From positions 1 through 23,208 of the forward strand of contig JBFFIE010000031.1 of NCBI GenBank assembly GCA_041556555.1: a stretch of DNA of 23,208 bases, in the 5' to 3' direction. Source of the stretch: SZUA-592 sp041556555. GTDB lineage: Bacteria > Pseudomonadota > Gammaproteobacteria > Eutrophobiales > Eutrophobiaceae. This document shows positions 1 to 7,997 of the stretch, one piece after another (positions within the stretch are counted from its first letter, which is position 1; each line of letters begins with the position of its first letter). The notes beneath the pieces are model-generated. The model searched no databases, was not told where the DNA came from, and worked only from the letters and a program-made list of their open reading frames with translations. A program made the translations under genes and the position numbers.

Positions 1-794
1 GCAACATCAAGTTCGTATTTTTCTTCATCAGACATATTGAATTCAGCCAGTGGTCCATAGTTTACCTTGCAGGCCGCATTGGCTATAAGATTTGTCAACA
101 CCGGCACCCTTCGGCAGTGCCCGGCCGTATATGGAGACTTTTCATCAATAGCGTTGGCAATAAGCTTAATTAATGCATCAAACAATTCTTTTTGGGCGTC
201 CAGCAATGACCGGTTGGTGATGGTCACTGAAGCCTGGGAAGCCAGGGACTCAACCAGTTGTTGTGATACATCAGAAAACGGAATGACTTCGCCAGTGTCT
301 GTATCTATCGCATTAATCAATTGCAGAACCCCGATGATATTATTTTCATGGTTGACCATGGGCACAGTGAGAAAGGACTTTGAACGGTAACCGGTTTTCT
401 TGTCAAAATTACGCGTACCTGAAAAATCAAACTCGGTATCTTCATACGCATCAGGAGTATTAATGGTCTTTCTCTCCAGCACGGCACAGGCAGCTACATT
501 ATTCAGGTTTGGACTACCATCTTCGCGGTAAAGATACACAGGATAAAACGGGATTTCCTCGCCCGAGGTGCCCCCCATATGGATTTTCAGCGTGTTCGTC
601 TGCATGATTTCAAACCGCAAACGATTATCTTCTGTCCTGATATACAATGTGCCGCCATCAGCATTAGTAATATCCTTGGCACGTATCAGGATCATTTCCA
701 GCAAACGCTGATGGTCCTTTTCTGCTGAAAGGGCAATACCGATTACATTCAGCTCATCAAGCAACTTAAGCAGTTTTGTGCGGGTAAACTCCAT
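1..794 (-). CDS. GAF domain / HD-GYP family phosphohydrolase, C-terminus cut by window edge
   Basis: Open for 264 codons from the ATG at 792-794 to the left edge with no stop, so only the N-terminal part is present. Residues about 15-195 read as a GAF sensor domain (SFLTVPM near 140 and GVLQLINA near 155 are typical core strands). A short helix follows, then DEKSPYTAGHCRRV at about 217-230, which matches the opening of HD-GYP domains; H226 is the first conserved histidine. The diagnostic HD and GYP motifs would lie outside the window. HD-GYP proteins usually hydrolyse cyclic di-GMP, and GAF domains bind small ligands or sense redox state, so a cytoplasmic signalling role is inferred. An in-frame stop lies five codons upstream, which fixes this ATG as the first possible one, but no Shine-Dalgarno is visible. 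An 18-bp palindrome lies 40 bases upstream. Confidence 0.8.
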   Translation of the reverse strand, partial: MEFTRTKLLKLLDELNVIGIALSAEKDHQRLLEMILIRAKDITNADGGTLYIRTEDNRLRFEIMQTNTLKIHMGGTSGEEIPFYPVYLYREDGSPNLNNVAACAVLERKTINTPDAYEDTEFDFSGTRNFDKKTGYRSKSFLTVPMVNHENNIIGVLQLINAIDTDTGEVIPFSDVSQQLVESLASQASVTITNRSLLDAQKELFDALIKLIANAIDEKSPYTAGHCRRVPVLTNLIANAACKVNYGPLAEFNMSDEEKYELDV

Positions 795-833
795 CGGTAA
801 TTTAATTTATGAATATATAGATAAATATATAGC

Positions 834-851
834 TTGTTATAGGTATAACAA
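834..851. promoter_or_regulatory. 18-bp palindromic operator candidate upstream of the GAF/HD-GYP gene
   Basis: TTGTTATAGGTATAACAA has perfect 8-base inverted arms (TTGTTATA and TATAACAA) around a GG centre. It lies 40-57 bases upstream of the start codon at 794 and would overlap the -10 region of the promoter proposed at 842-871. The symmetry suits a dimeric repressor; the regulator is not identifiable from this window. Confidence 0.5.
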
Positions 852-871
852 TGATAATACAACCGAAACAA
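842..871 (-). promoter_or_regulatory. Possible sigma-70 promoter for the GAF/HD-GYP gene
   Basis: On the minus strand TTGTTT (866-871) and TATACC (842-847) are separated by 18 bases, four of six matches each. The -10 falls inside the 18-bp palindrome. The surrounding DNA is AT-rich, so chance matches are likely; support comes only from position. Confidence 0.3.
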
Positions 872-1028
872 GGGTTTATACAGAACAGGCAATAAATTAG
901 TCCGTATATTGTGTCATATTCCGGAATTATCCTACTTTTGGGGTATGTGAGAATTTCAAACCGGGGGTAGACAGGTCTGAAATTAATCAGGTTTCATCTA
1001 TCTATAGCTATGCCGGGTTGCTCTTAAG

Positions 1029-1056
1029 AAAAAAAATATTACAGCCCGGAAGGGTT
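1029..1056 (-). terminator. Weak possible terminator after htpG
   Basis: Downstream of the htpG stop on the minus strand, a short GC-paired hairpin (CCC-TTCC-GGG, 1045-1054) is followed after six bases by a run of eight T (plus-strand A run 1029-1036). The stem is only three to four pairs, so termination here is uncertain. Confidence 0.25.
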
Positions 1057-1080
1057 CATAGACTGAGCGATGAATTTTTT

Positions 1081-2982
1081 TCATTCATTCCTGTCCCTAC
1101 CCATCTGAATGAACATTTTGTTCAATCGCTGGACAAACCCTGCCGGATCTTCGAGCTGGCCACCTTCACTTAAAAGCGCCTGTTCGAACAAAATATTCGA
1201 CCAGTCAGAAAAGACCTCTTCTTCATCCATGCTCTTGAGCCGCTCAATAACCGGATGTCCCGGATTGATTTCAAGGATAGGTGCAGTCCCCGGTACCTTT
1301 TGACCGGATGCCTTTAGAATCCGCTCAAGATTCAGACCCATATCATGCTGATCTGAAACCAGGCATGCAGGAGATGAGGTCAATCGGTTCGTAGCACGGA
1401 CTGACTTGACCTTGTCATCCAGAACATCCTTGATTCGGTCTGATAATTTTTTGATTGATGGATCTTCGGTGTCTGCTTCGCTGGCCGCAGATTTATCTTC
1501 CTTACCCAGCTCACCGAGCTCCAGTTCTCCACGAGTGACTGACTGCAGGGGTTTGCCATCGAATTCACTCAGGTGATTGGTAACCCATTCATCAATCGGG
1601 TCGGTCATTAACAACACTTCGATACCTTTCTTGCGGAAAATTTCAAGATGTGGGCTGTTTTTTGCTGTGGCAAAGGTATCGGCAATAATATAGTAAATTG
1701 CCTTTTGGTCAGGCTGCATTCGACTGACATAATCTTCCAGGGAAACACACTGTTCTGATTTATCATCGTGTGAAGAGGCGTACCGGAACAGGCGTGCCAG
1801 TTCTTTCTGTTTCTCAGGATCATCGATAACACCTTCTTTAAGAACACGGCCGAATTCATCCCAGAATTTCTGATATTTTTCAGGCTCTTTTTTGGCCATA
1901 TCCTGCAACAGCTTCAGTATTTTCTTGACATTGCCGGCACGAATGGAATCGATGGTCTTGTTGTGTTGCAGTATCTCACGGGACACATTCAACGGCAGGT
2001 CATTGGAGTCAACCATTCCGCGAATAAACCTCAGGTAAGACGGAATCAGTTGTTCCGCATCATCCATAATAAAGACGCGTTTTACATAGAGCTTGATGCC
2101 GTGTCGTTGCTGACGATCCCACAGATCGAATGGGGCCCTGGACGGAATAAATAACAGGCTGATGTATTCGAGTTTACCCTCGACCTTATTATGTGAATAG
2201 GATAATGGGGGGTCAAAATCATGAGCCACGTGTTTGTAGAATTCATGATACTCCTCTTCATTTATATCTTTTTTATCTCTAATCCATAGCGCCGTTGCTG
2301 AATTGACGGTTTCCTCGCCTTTGGCATCCTTGCCCTCCGCATCCATTACTATAGGAAGAGAAATGTGATCCGAATAATGCTTGATGATACCGCGCAGACG
2401 CTGGCCATCCAGAAATTCTTTCTCGTCCTTGCGTAAATATAATGTAACCCGGGTGCCGCGTTTTGGCCTGTCAATGGTTTTTACGGTAAATTCGCCTTTT
2501 CCCTCCGAGACCCATTGCACACCCTCACCGCGTGGGGCGCCGGCCCGCCGGGTTTGTACTTCTACCTTGTCTGCAACAATAAAAACAGAATAGAAACCGA
2601 CACCGAACTGCCCAATCAGCTTTGCATCCTTGCCCTGATCCCCGGTCAGAGATTCGAAAAACTGTTTGGTGCCGGATTTTGCAATCGTGCCCAGGTTTCC
2701 AACAACCTCGCTGCGGGTCATACCGATGCCATTATCGATAACACTCAGGGTATGATGTTTCTTGTCATATTCCACCCGGATTTTAAGATCACTGTCGCCT
2801 TCATACAGGCTGTCGTCCTGGAGTGCGGCAAAACGTAATTTGTCAGCGGCATCCGAAGCATTCGAGATCAATTCACGCAGGAAGATCTCCTTGTTGCTGT
2901 ACAGTGAATGAATCATCAGGTCCAGTAATTGCTGAACCTCGGCCTGAAACCCCAGTGTTTCCTGTTTTGCTTCGACACTCAT
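1081..2982 (-). CDS. htpG: Chaperone HtpG (bacterial Hsp90)
   Basis: A 633-residue protein, close to the 624 of E. coli HtpG. The N-terminal GHKL ATPase domain shows KEIFLRELISNASDA (about 31-45, with E37 at the catalytic glutamate position and N41 at the ATP/Mg position), DNGIGMT (83-89), GTIAKSGT and GQFGVGFYS. The middle domain contains the Hsp90 signature LPLNVSREILQHN. HtpG is a cytoplasmic homodimeric ATP-driven chaperone that works with the DnaK system on client folding. The start is supported by a GAGGA ribosome site (plus-strand 2992-2996) nine bases upstream. It is monocistronic here, with its own heat-shock-type promoter at 3022-3049. The GAF/HD-GYP gene follows 286 bases downstream and has its own candidate promoter. 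Confidence 0.98.
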   Translation of the reverse strand: MSVEAKQETLGFQAEVQQLLDLMIHSLYSNKEIFLRELISNASDAADKLRFAALQDDSLYEGDSDLKIRVEYDKKHHTLSVIDNGIGMTRSEVVGNLGTIAKSGTKQFFESLTGDQGKDAKLIGQFGVGFYSVFIVADKVEVQTRRAGAPRGEGVQWVSEGKGEFTVKTIDRPKRGTRVTLYLRKDEKEFLDGQRLRGIIKHYSDHISLPIVMDAEGKDAKGEETVNSATALWIRDKKDINEEEYHEFYKHVAHDFDPPLSYSHNKVEGKLEYISLLFIPSRAPFDLWDRQQRHGIKLYVKRVFIMDDAEQLIPSYLRFIRGMVDSNDLPLNVSREILQHNKTIDSIRAGNVKKILKLLQDMAKKEPEKYQKFWDEFGRVLKEGVIDDPEKQKELARLFRYASSHDDKSEQCVSLEDYVSRMQPDQKAIYYIIADTFATAKNSPHLEIFRKKGIEVLLMTDPIDEWVTNHLSEFDGKPLQSVTRGELELGELGKEDKSAASEADTEDPSIKKLSDRIKDVLDDKVKSVRATNRLTSSPACLVSDQHDMGLNLERILKASGQKVPGTAPILEINPGHPVIERLKSMDEEEVFSDWSNILFEQALLSEGGQLEDPAGFVQRLNKMFIQMGRDRNE

Positions 2983-3021
2983 GGCACTTTTTCCTCGGTT
3001 TTAATTAGAAAATCTTCTCTA

Positions 3022-3049
3022 ATCTAGGGCCATAGCTATGAAATTCAAG
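3022..3049 (-). promoter_or_regulatory. Sigma-32 (RpoH) heat-shock promoter of htpG
   Basis: Minus strand: CTTGAA (3044-3049), 14-base spacer, CCCTAGAT (3022-3029). The sigma-32 consensus is CTTGAA, 13-17 bases, CCCCATnT; the -35 is perfect and the -10 matches five of seven defined bases. The inferred start near 3015 leaves a leader of about 33 bases before the htpG ATG. Known RpoH control of htpG in gammaproteobacteria supports the call. Confidence 0.72.
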
Positions 3050-3090
3050 CCCCGGAACCACGATTCAGGTCATGGTCCGTCACGCTCGAT

Positions 3091-3112
3091 GGCCAACACC
3101 CGCTTGTTGGCC
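3091..3112. repeat. Perfect 8-bp inverted repeat (hairpin) in the htpG / lipoprotein divergent region
   Basis: Arms GGCCAACA (3091-3098) and TGTTGGCC (3105-3112) enclose a six-base loop. On the plus strand it is followed by CAATTTT, which resembles a weak intrinsic terminator, yet no plus-strand gene precedes it. It lies upstream of both the htpG promoter and the lipoprotein gene. Confidence 0.6.
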
Positions 3113-3268
3113 CAATTTTCCCGGAACACCGGCAGTGGAAAAACTGGTATCCTCTCTGGTCATTGCTGAAATGAGCCGAAAATTTCCAGCAAATCAATAA
3201 ACTCTGTGCCAACTCAGGGGCAAGTTTAAAATTTCTCCAACATGACACCCAGCTGGGGGAAGCGTCAA

Positions 3269-3739
3269 ATGATACAGCGAATCGTCATCATGGCATTCAC
3301 CACCCTGTTACTTACGGCCTGTGAGCTGGCCCCGGTCAAGCAGGTACAGCAATCTGATAGTCTCATTGAGATCCAAAATCGGGCGGACCAGGCTTACTGG
3401 AACGAGGACTGGGAAACGGCAGAACAGGAGTATCTGACACTGACCAAGCAGGCCCCGGACGACGCCGAGTCCTGGTTTCGGCTGGGCAATGTCTATGCAC
3501 AAACAGAACGGCTGGAAGCCTCGGTTATGGCCTACCGCGAAGCCCTGGCAAGGGATGACTCTAACAGCAAGGCCTGGCATAACCTGGGAATTGTGCAGTT
3601 GCGCCAGGCCAGCACGACATTCAACGACATGATTGAACATACCAACGCTTCCGATCCACTCAATCAACGGGCACGTTACATGCTTGATGCAATTACCCGG
3701 GCCATGGCCGCCCGATTTGGCGTTACCGTGACCGAGTAG
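3269..3739 (+). CDS. TPR-repeat outer-membrane lipoprotein
   Basis: A 156-residue protein. The N-terminus MIQRIVIMAFTTLLLTAC is a lipoprotein signal peptide with lipobox LTAC; C18 is the lipidation site, and Glu at +2 does not signal inner-membrane retention, so outer-membrane anchoring is likely. Mature residues about 25-105 hold two tetratricopeptide repeats (AYWNEDWETAEQEYLTLTK and WFRLGNVYAQTERLEASVMAYREAL, then AWHNLGIVQLRQA), which bind partner proteins. The start at 3269 is preferred over the ATG at 3242 because GGGGGA (3255-3260) sits eight bases upstream and because it gives a normal-length signal peptide. Partner and function are unknown. mutS follows about 100 bases downstream on the same strand and may be co-transcribed. 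Confidence 0.82.
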   Translation: MIQRIVIMAFTTLLLTACELAPVKQVQQSDSLIEIQNRADQAYWNEDWETAEQEYLTLTKQAPDDAESWFRLGNVYAQTERLEASVMAYREALARDDSNSKAWHNLGIVQLRQASTTFNDMIEHTNASDPLNQRARYMLDAITRAMAARFGVTVTE

Positions 3740-3841
3740 AATGGTTTATCATGGCCGCCAGTGATGGAAACCTCGGGCTTTCCTCCGGTTTCCAGGCACC
3801 GGAAAAGCCATAACGTCCCTTGTGGGTACGAGGAATCGAGT

Positions 3842-6409
3842 TTGACTACGACAAATAAAAGTCAACAAACCCGAACTGAACACACACCGGTCATCCGCCA
3901 ATACCTGGGCTTCAAGTCTCTTCACCCTGACAAGCTGTTGTTCTTTCGTATGGGCGATTTCTATGAACTGTTTTTTGATGACGCCCGCAAGGTGGCTCGA
4001 ATACTGGATATTGCGCTTACCAGTCGTGGTCAATCCGGAGGGAAACCGGTTCCCATGGCGGGTGTGCCTTATCATGCGGCTGAAAATTACCTGGCCAGAC
4101 TGATCCGCCAGGGAGAATCCGTGGTGATTTGTGAACAGATCGGTGATCCGCAGACTTGCAAGGGGCCGGTAGAAAGACAGATCGTACGCATCCTCACCCC
4201 GGGGACGGTGACTGAGGACAGCATGTTGGAAAGCAGGACTGATAACCTGCTGTTGGCAATCCATGGTGATAAACATGACTTCGGGATCGCTGCACTTAAC
4301 ATGAGTTGTGGCAAATTGGTCTTGCACGAACTTTCTTCACTGGATGCCTTGATCAGCGAGCTCGACAGGCTAAGGCCTGCGGAGTTACTGGTTGCCGAGG
4401 ATTCAGAGCTTGGTGATCTGTTGACAAGGGTGTTTACAGTCAATCCCCGCCCTGCCAGCGAATTTGAAGAGGGTCAGGCCCTCTCACTGATTCGGAAACA
4501 ATTCGGGATATCCGATCTCTCGGGATTTGGTTGCGAAGCTATGGCTTTTGCCATCGCGGCTACCGGCTGCCTGCTTCACTACCTGCAAGAAACCCAGGCC
4601 TGCCAACTGCCACACCTTAACGGCATCAGGGTCGAATCCAGTGATGAATGCATTGTCCTCGACAGTATCAGTCGCCGTAACCTGGAACTCGATACCAGTC
4701 TTGGAGAAAACAATACTCACACCCTGTTAAACGTCATGGATACAACGGCCACGGCCATGGGTGGCCGCTTGTTACGACGCTGGTTGCATCGTCCCTTACG
4801 TAATCAGGATGAACTGCGATTGCGCCATGCTGCAGTTGAATCATTGATTCAAAACCGGCATTACCTGCAGTTGCTGGATCCCTTGCGTTCCATCAGCGAT
4901 ATCGAACGCATCATGACACGGGTTGCTCTAAAATCTGCCCGTCCTCGAGACCTGATTGCGTTACGGGATTCACTCGGGATAATCCCCGAACTGAAATCAG
5001 TGGTAAGCAAAATTGATTCTCCCTTGCTGCAACGGATTAATGATTCACTCAATGAATTTCCAGATGTAGTGTCATTACTCGACAGGGCCCTGCCGGAGCA
5101 GGTACCTGTTACCCTGCGTGATGGTGGCGTAATCGCAACAGGGTTTGACGCGCAGCTGGATGAACTAAGAAAGATGAGTGACAACGCCAGCGGCTTCTTG
5201 CATGAGCTTGAAACCAGGGAGCGCGCCCGGACCGGACTCTCGACACTCAAGGTTGGCTTCAACCGTGTCCATGGTTACTACATTGAAATCAGTCGTGCAC
5301 AAAGCGACCGGGCTCCGACAGATTATACCCGGCGGCAGACTCTCAAGGGCACGGAACGGTTCATTACCCCGGAACTGAAAAAATTCGAGGACGAGGTATT
5401 GAGTGCACGGGAAAAAGCACTGATGCGAGAAAAATTTCTTTATGATCAACTGCTGGATGATCTGCTGGGTGTAATCCATCCAATCCAGACAACTGTTGAA
5501 CATATCGCCCAACTGGATGTAATTACCTGTTTCGCAGAACGCGCCGTGAGCCTGGATCTCTCTGCGCCCGAACTCAAACAGCAAAGAGGCCTGTGTATCA
5601 CGGGCGGACGCCATCTGGTAGTTGAACAGGTTCAATCCGGACCATTCATTGCCAATGATCTGAGACTTGATCGGGAAACTGACATGTTAATTATCACCGG
5701 GCCGAACATGGGTGGTAAATCAACCTACATGCGGCAAACCGCATTAATCGTGTTATTGGCTCACATCGGCAGTTTCGTGCCGGCAGAACAGGCACTGATC
5801 GGACCCGTGGATCGAATATTTACCCGTATCGGTGCTGCCGATGATCTCGCGGGTGGTCGCTCAACCTTTATGGTGGAAATGACCGAAACTGCGAATATCC
5901 TCCATAATGCAACCCGTGAAAGTCTGGTATTGATGGATGAAATTGGTCGCGGAACCGGTACCCTGGATGGTCTTTCTTTGGCATGGGCAACAGCAGAATA
6001 TCTTGCCATCGAAACCGCTGCGATGACCCTGTTTGCAACACACTTTTTTGAACTTACTCACTTGCCCGAGCGTCTTGAAAATGTCAGCAACGTCCATCTT
6101 GACGCGGTTGAACACGGCGATGACATTGTTTTCTTGCATGCTGTCAAACCTGGTCCGGCAAGTCGTAGCTATGGACTCCAGGTTGCGCAACTCGCTGGTA
6201 TTCCCGGGCGAGTCCTTGAACAGGCCCGTATTTATATGCAATCTCTCGATCAACAACCGGTTGAAAGCCTATCCAATAAAGATGAGGGACTATTCAAATC
6301 CAGGCACCATGAAGCCCTGGATAAATTGGCCACACTGGATCCCGATGAACTGACACCCAGACAGGCACTGGACATTCTCTATTACTTGAAACACACCCTT
6401 GATGATTAA
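3842..6409 (+). CDS. mutS: DNA mismatch repair ATPase MutS
   Basis: With the TTG start at 3842 the protein has 855 residues (E. coli MutS has 853). The mismatch-recognition motif GDFYELF places F40 and E42 as the wedge residues. The ATPase domain has Walker A GPNMGGKST (about 620-628), Walker B LVLMDEIGRGT, and the LFATHFFEL segment. MutS binds mismatches as a dimer and recruits MutL. Start choice: an ATG at 3761 would add 27 residues (METSGFPPV...) not expected from the family, while TTG at 3842 has GAGGAA (3830-3835) six bases upstream and brings the N-terminus into line with E. coli MutS. The C-terminus ends with a short dimerisation helix segment (LTPRQALDILYYLK). It lies between the lipoprotein gene and fdxA, all on the plus strand. 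Confidence 0.96.
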   Translation: MTTTNKSQQTRTEHTPVIRQYLGFKSLHPDKLLFFRMGDFYELFFDDARKVARILDIALTSRGQSGGKPVPMAGVPYHAAENYLARLIRQGESVVICEQIGDPQTCKGPVERQIVRILTPGTVTEDSMLESRTDNLLLAIHGDKHDFGIAALNMSCGKLVLHELSSLDALISELDRLRPAELLVAEDSELGDLLTRVFTVNPRPASEFEEGQALSLIRKQFGISDLSGFGCEAMAFAIAATGCLLHYLQETQACQLPHLNGIRVESSDECIVLDSISRRNLELDTSLGENNTHTLLNVMDTTATAMGGRLLRRWLHRPLRNQDELRLRHAAVESLIQNRHYLQLLDPLRSISDIERIMTRVALKSARPRDLIALRDSLGIIPELKSVVSKIDSPLLQRINDSLNEFPDVVSLLDRALPEQVPVTLRDGGVIATGFDAQLDELRKMSDNASGFLHELETRERARTGLSTLKVGFNRVHGYYIEISRAQSDRAPTDYTRRQTLKGTERFITPELKKFEDEVLSAREKALMREKFLYDQLLDDLLGVIHPIQTTVEHIAQLDVITCFAERAVSLDLSAPELKQQRGLCITGGRHLVVEQVQSGPFIANDLRLDRETDMLIITGPNMGGKSTYMRQTALIVLLAHIGSFVPAEQALIGPVDRIFTRIGAADDLAGGRSTFMVEMTETANILHNATRESLVLMDEIGRGTGTLDGLSLAWATAEYLAIETAAMTLFATHFFELTHLPERLENVSNVHLDAVEHGDDIVFLHAVKPGPASRSYGLQVAQLAGIPGRVLEQARIYMQSLDQQPVESLSNKDEGLFKSRHHEALDKLATLDPDELTPRQALDILYYLKHTLDD

Positions 6410-6528
6410 TTACATTCGCGAGCACGGCGCAACTGTACTCGAATTCAGGTCCGGTGGAGATTTTTCAGACCGTATTATCCAGTTGGTCAGCGGTGAAAAC
6501 AGCGGTTCAAAAACAACAAACTAATGCT

Positions 6529-6557
6529 TTTTCAACACCGCTAAAAAACGGTATGAT
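6529..6557 (+). promoter_or_regulatory. Candidate sigma-70 promoter for fdxA
   Basis: TTTTCA (6529-6534), 17-base spacer, TATGAT (6552-6557); four and five of six consensus matches. The predicted transcript starts about 30 bases before the fdxA ATG. AGCGGT copies at 6489 and 6501 are complementary to ACCGCT at 6537-6542 inside the spacer, so a large hairpin could form across the promoter. Confidence 0.5.
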
Positions 6558-6594
6558 TAGCGCCAATTTTCCCGATGAACACAGGTGATAATAC

Positions 6595-6918
6595 ATGCCA
6601 TTTGTAGTAACCCAGAATTGTATCAAGTGCAAATATACCGATTGTGTCGAGGTTTGCCCGGTTGACTGCTTTCATGAGGGCCCAAATATGCTGGTCATTG
6701 ACCCGGATGAATGCATCGATTGCACCCTTTGCGAGCCCGAGTGCCCGGTGAACGCCATCATGTCCGAGGAAGATGTCCCGGATAATATGAAGGAAATGAT
6801 AGAACTAAACGCCGAACTCTCCAGGGAATGGCCTGTGATCAATGAAATGAAAGACCCGCCCGCTGACGCGGATGAGTGGAAAGAAGTTCCGGATAAATTG
6901 AAATACCTGGAACGTTGA
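6595..6918 (+). CDS. fdxA: Seven-iron ferredoxin FdxA ([3Fe-4S][4Fe-4S])
   Basis: A 107-residue ferredoxin. Cysteines at 9, 17, 21, 40, 43, 46 and 50 follow the pattern of Azotobacter vinelandii FdI: C9, C17 and C50 for the [3Fe-4S] cluster, C21, C40, C43 and C46 for the [4Fe-4S] cluster; C12 and C25 are extra cysteines also found in that family. The long C-terminal tail (about 55-107, ending KYLER) is typical of the FdI group. It is a cytoplasmic low-potential electron carrier; its redox partner is not evident here. AGGTGAT precedes the ATG. It has its own promoter candidate and a strong terminator, so it is probably a single-gene unit, although mutS-fdxA adjacency is common in gammaproteobacteria. 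Confidence 0.96.
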   Translation: MPFVVTQNCIKCKYTDCVEVCPVDCFHEGPNMLVIDPDECIDCTLCEPECPVNAIMSEEDVPDNMKEMIELNAELSREWPVINEMKDPPADADEWKEVPDKLKYLER

Positions 6919-6938
6919 CAACCGCTGATTGGAACACA

Positions 6939-6972
6939 AAACCGGCTGACCCGATGGGCGGCCGGTTTTTTT
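6939..6972 (+). terminator. Rho-independent terminator of fdxA
   Basis: ACCGGC (6941-6946) pairs with GCCGGT (6961-6966), extended by AA/TT outside and a nested CCC/GGG pairing inside, and ends in seven T (6966-6972). It begins about 20 bases after the fdxA stop. Confidence 0.9.
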
Positions 6973-7066
6973 ACGTATCGCCGCCACCTTCTGCAGCTGT
7001 GACCTAGTGATGATAATTAATAATCGCTTTTTGCACCGACTATTGCTAGACTTTTTCCAGCAAAAT

Positions 7067-7103
7067 CAGCTAAATATAGCTGCTTCCTGAAACAGGCATA
7101 AGC
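7067..7103 (+). repeat. Two adjoining hairpins in the leader of the PP2C gene
   Basis: CAGCTAAATATAGCTG (7067-7082) is a perfect six-base inverted repeat with an AATA loop. Next to it GCTT-CCTG-AAA-CAGG-CAT-AAGC (7082-7103) forms a stem with a three-base bulge. They share one base, so the two structures could compete. They lie about 90-120 bases before the phosphatase start, in a 217-base gap after the fdxA terminator that otherwise shows no gene. Confidence 0.4.
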
Positions 7104-7189
7104 AATAGGGCGGCATCTCTGCTGGCTGGTCGCGGCCAAGAAACACAATGGTAAGGCTATGAATTCAGAGACATCTTGGCGGGCATGAC

Positions 7190-7936
7190 ATGAACACCGG
7201 GTTCGAAATCGCCACTGCCTCGCACATCGGAAAACACCGACCTCACAATGAGGACAGTGTACTGACGGATAAAGCTCTGGCATTGGTCGTGATGGCCGAT
7301 GGCATGGGTGGATATAAGGCGGGCGAGGTGGCCAGTGCCATTGCGGTGACCACGATTCACCTGGCCATTCAGACAGCGCGCCTGGGGAAAACGAAAAAGC
7401 GAGTCGACGGTCACGTACCAGGTCTGATACGTCGGGCAATAAATCAAGCAAATTCAAATATTTATGCGATGGCCCGATCCAACCCGGAATGCTATGGGAT
7501 GGGTACTACGGTGATTTGCAGCCTGCTAAGCGGTCAAAAATTGTTCATTGGCAATGTCGGTGACTCGAGACTCTACCGCTACCGGGACAATGATCTCGAA
7601 CAAATAACCCGAGATCACACGCTGATACAGGAAATGATCGATCGCGGCATGTATACGCCCGAGGAAGCCAATGCCAAGATGCCCAAGAATCTGGTGACGC
7701 GTGCATTGGGACTTGAGAACAATGTCGAGGTGGATATCGTGGAAGAAACAATCGTAACCGGGGATATATATTTGCTTTGCACCGACGGATTGAATGATAT
7801 GGTAAATGATGAAGAAATTCACTTAACCCTAAGTAAATATAGTGCTAATCTTGCACAGGCAGCGGACAAGCTCGTGCAACTGGCCAATCACTACGGAGGA
7901 AAAGACAACATCTCCGTCGCGCTGGTGCGAATATAA
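7190..7936 (+). CDS. PP2C-family serine/threonine protein phosphatase (Stp/PppA type)
   Basis: A 248-residue single-domain PP2C. Motifs in order: GKHRPHNED (14-22), VMADGMGGYKAGE (34-46, D37 and G38 metal-binding), GNVGDSRLYRY with RDHTL after it, LLCTDGLNDM (D199) and GGKDNISV (D239). These acidic residues bind two Mn/Mg ions. The protein is cytoplasmic with no signal or membrane segment and should remove phosphate from Ser/Thr residues. The first in-frame ATG is at 7190; an overlapping ATG at 7187 is in another frame and stops at once. The ribosome site is weak (GGCGGG). The FHA gene follows after 61 bases, suggesting a shared phospho-signalling role, but no protein kinase gene is in the window. 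Confidence 0.9.
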   Translation: MNTGFEIATASHIGKHRPHNEDSVLTDKALALVVMADGMGGYKAGEVASAIAVTTIHLAIQTARLGKTKKRVDGHVPGLIRRAINQANSNIYAMARSNPECYGMGTTVICSLLSGQKLFIGNVGDSRLYRYRDNDLEQITRDHTLIQEMIDRGMYTPEEANAKMPKNLVTRALGLENNVEVDIVEETIVTGDIYLLCTDGLNDMVNDEEIHLTLSKYSANLAQAADKLVQLANHYGGKDNISVALVRI

Positions 7937-7997
7937 AAGTAGCGACTTTATATCATTTTTATACAGGATTTATTGAAGTAAGGGGACAAACAGAGCG

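Noticed and set aside
3045..3248. 67-codon minus-strand frame upstream of htpG
   Set aside because: It covers the htpG -35 box, has no ribosome site and its protein has no recognisable pattern.
3749..4327. 192-codon minus-strand frame antisense to mutS
   Set aside because: It lies over the conserved MutS mismatch-binding domain, shows no family motif and is explained by the codon pattern of mutS.
6433..6448. LexA-like CTG-N10-CAG between mutS and fdxA
   Set aside because: Only the outer CTG and CAG match (right half TCAG, not ACAG), the interior is not the alternating AT pattern, and it is about 100 bases from the fdxA promoter.
7031..7046. Sigma-54 promoter resemblance, TTGCAC followed by TTGC, before the PP2C gene
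   Set aside because: The -24 element has TG instead of GG and the distance to the -12 GC is one base too long; sigma-54 promoters tolerate neither well.
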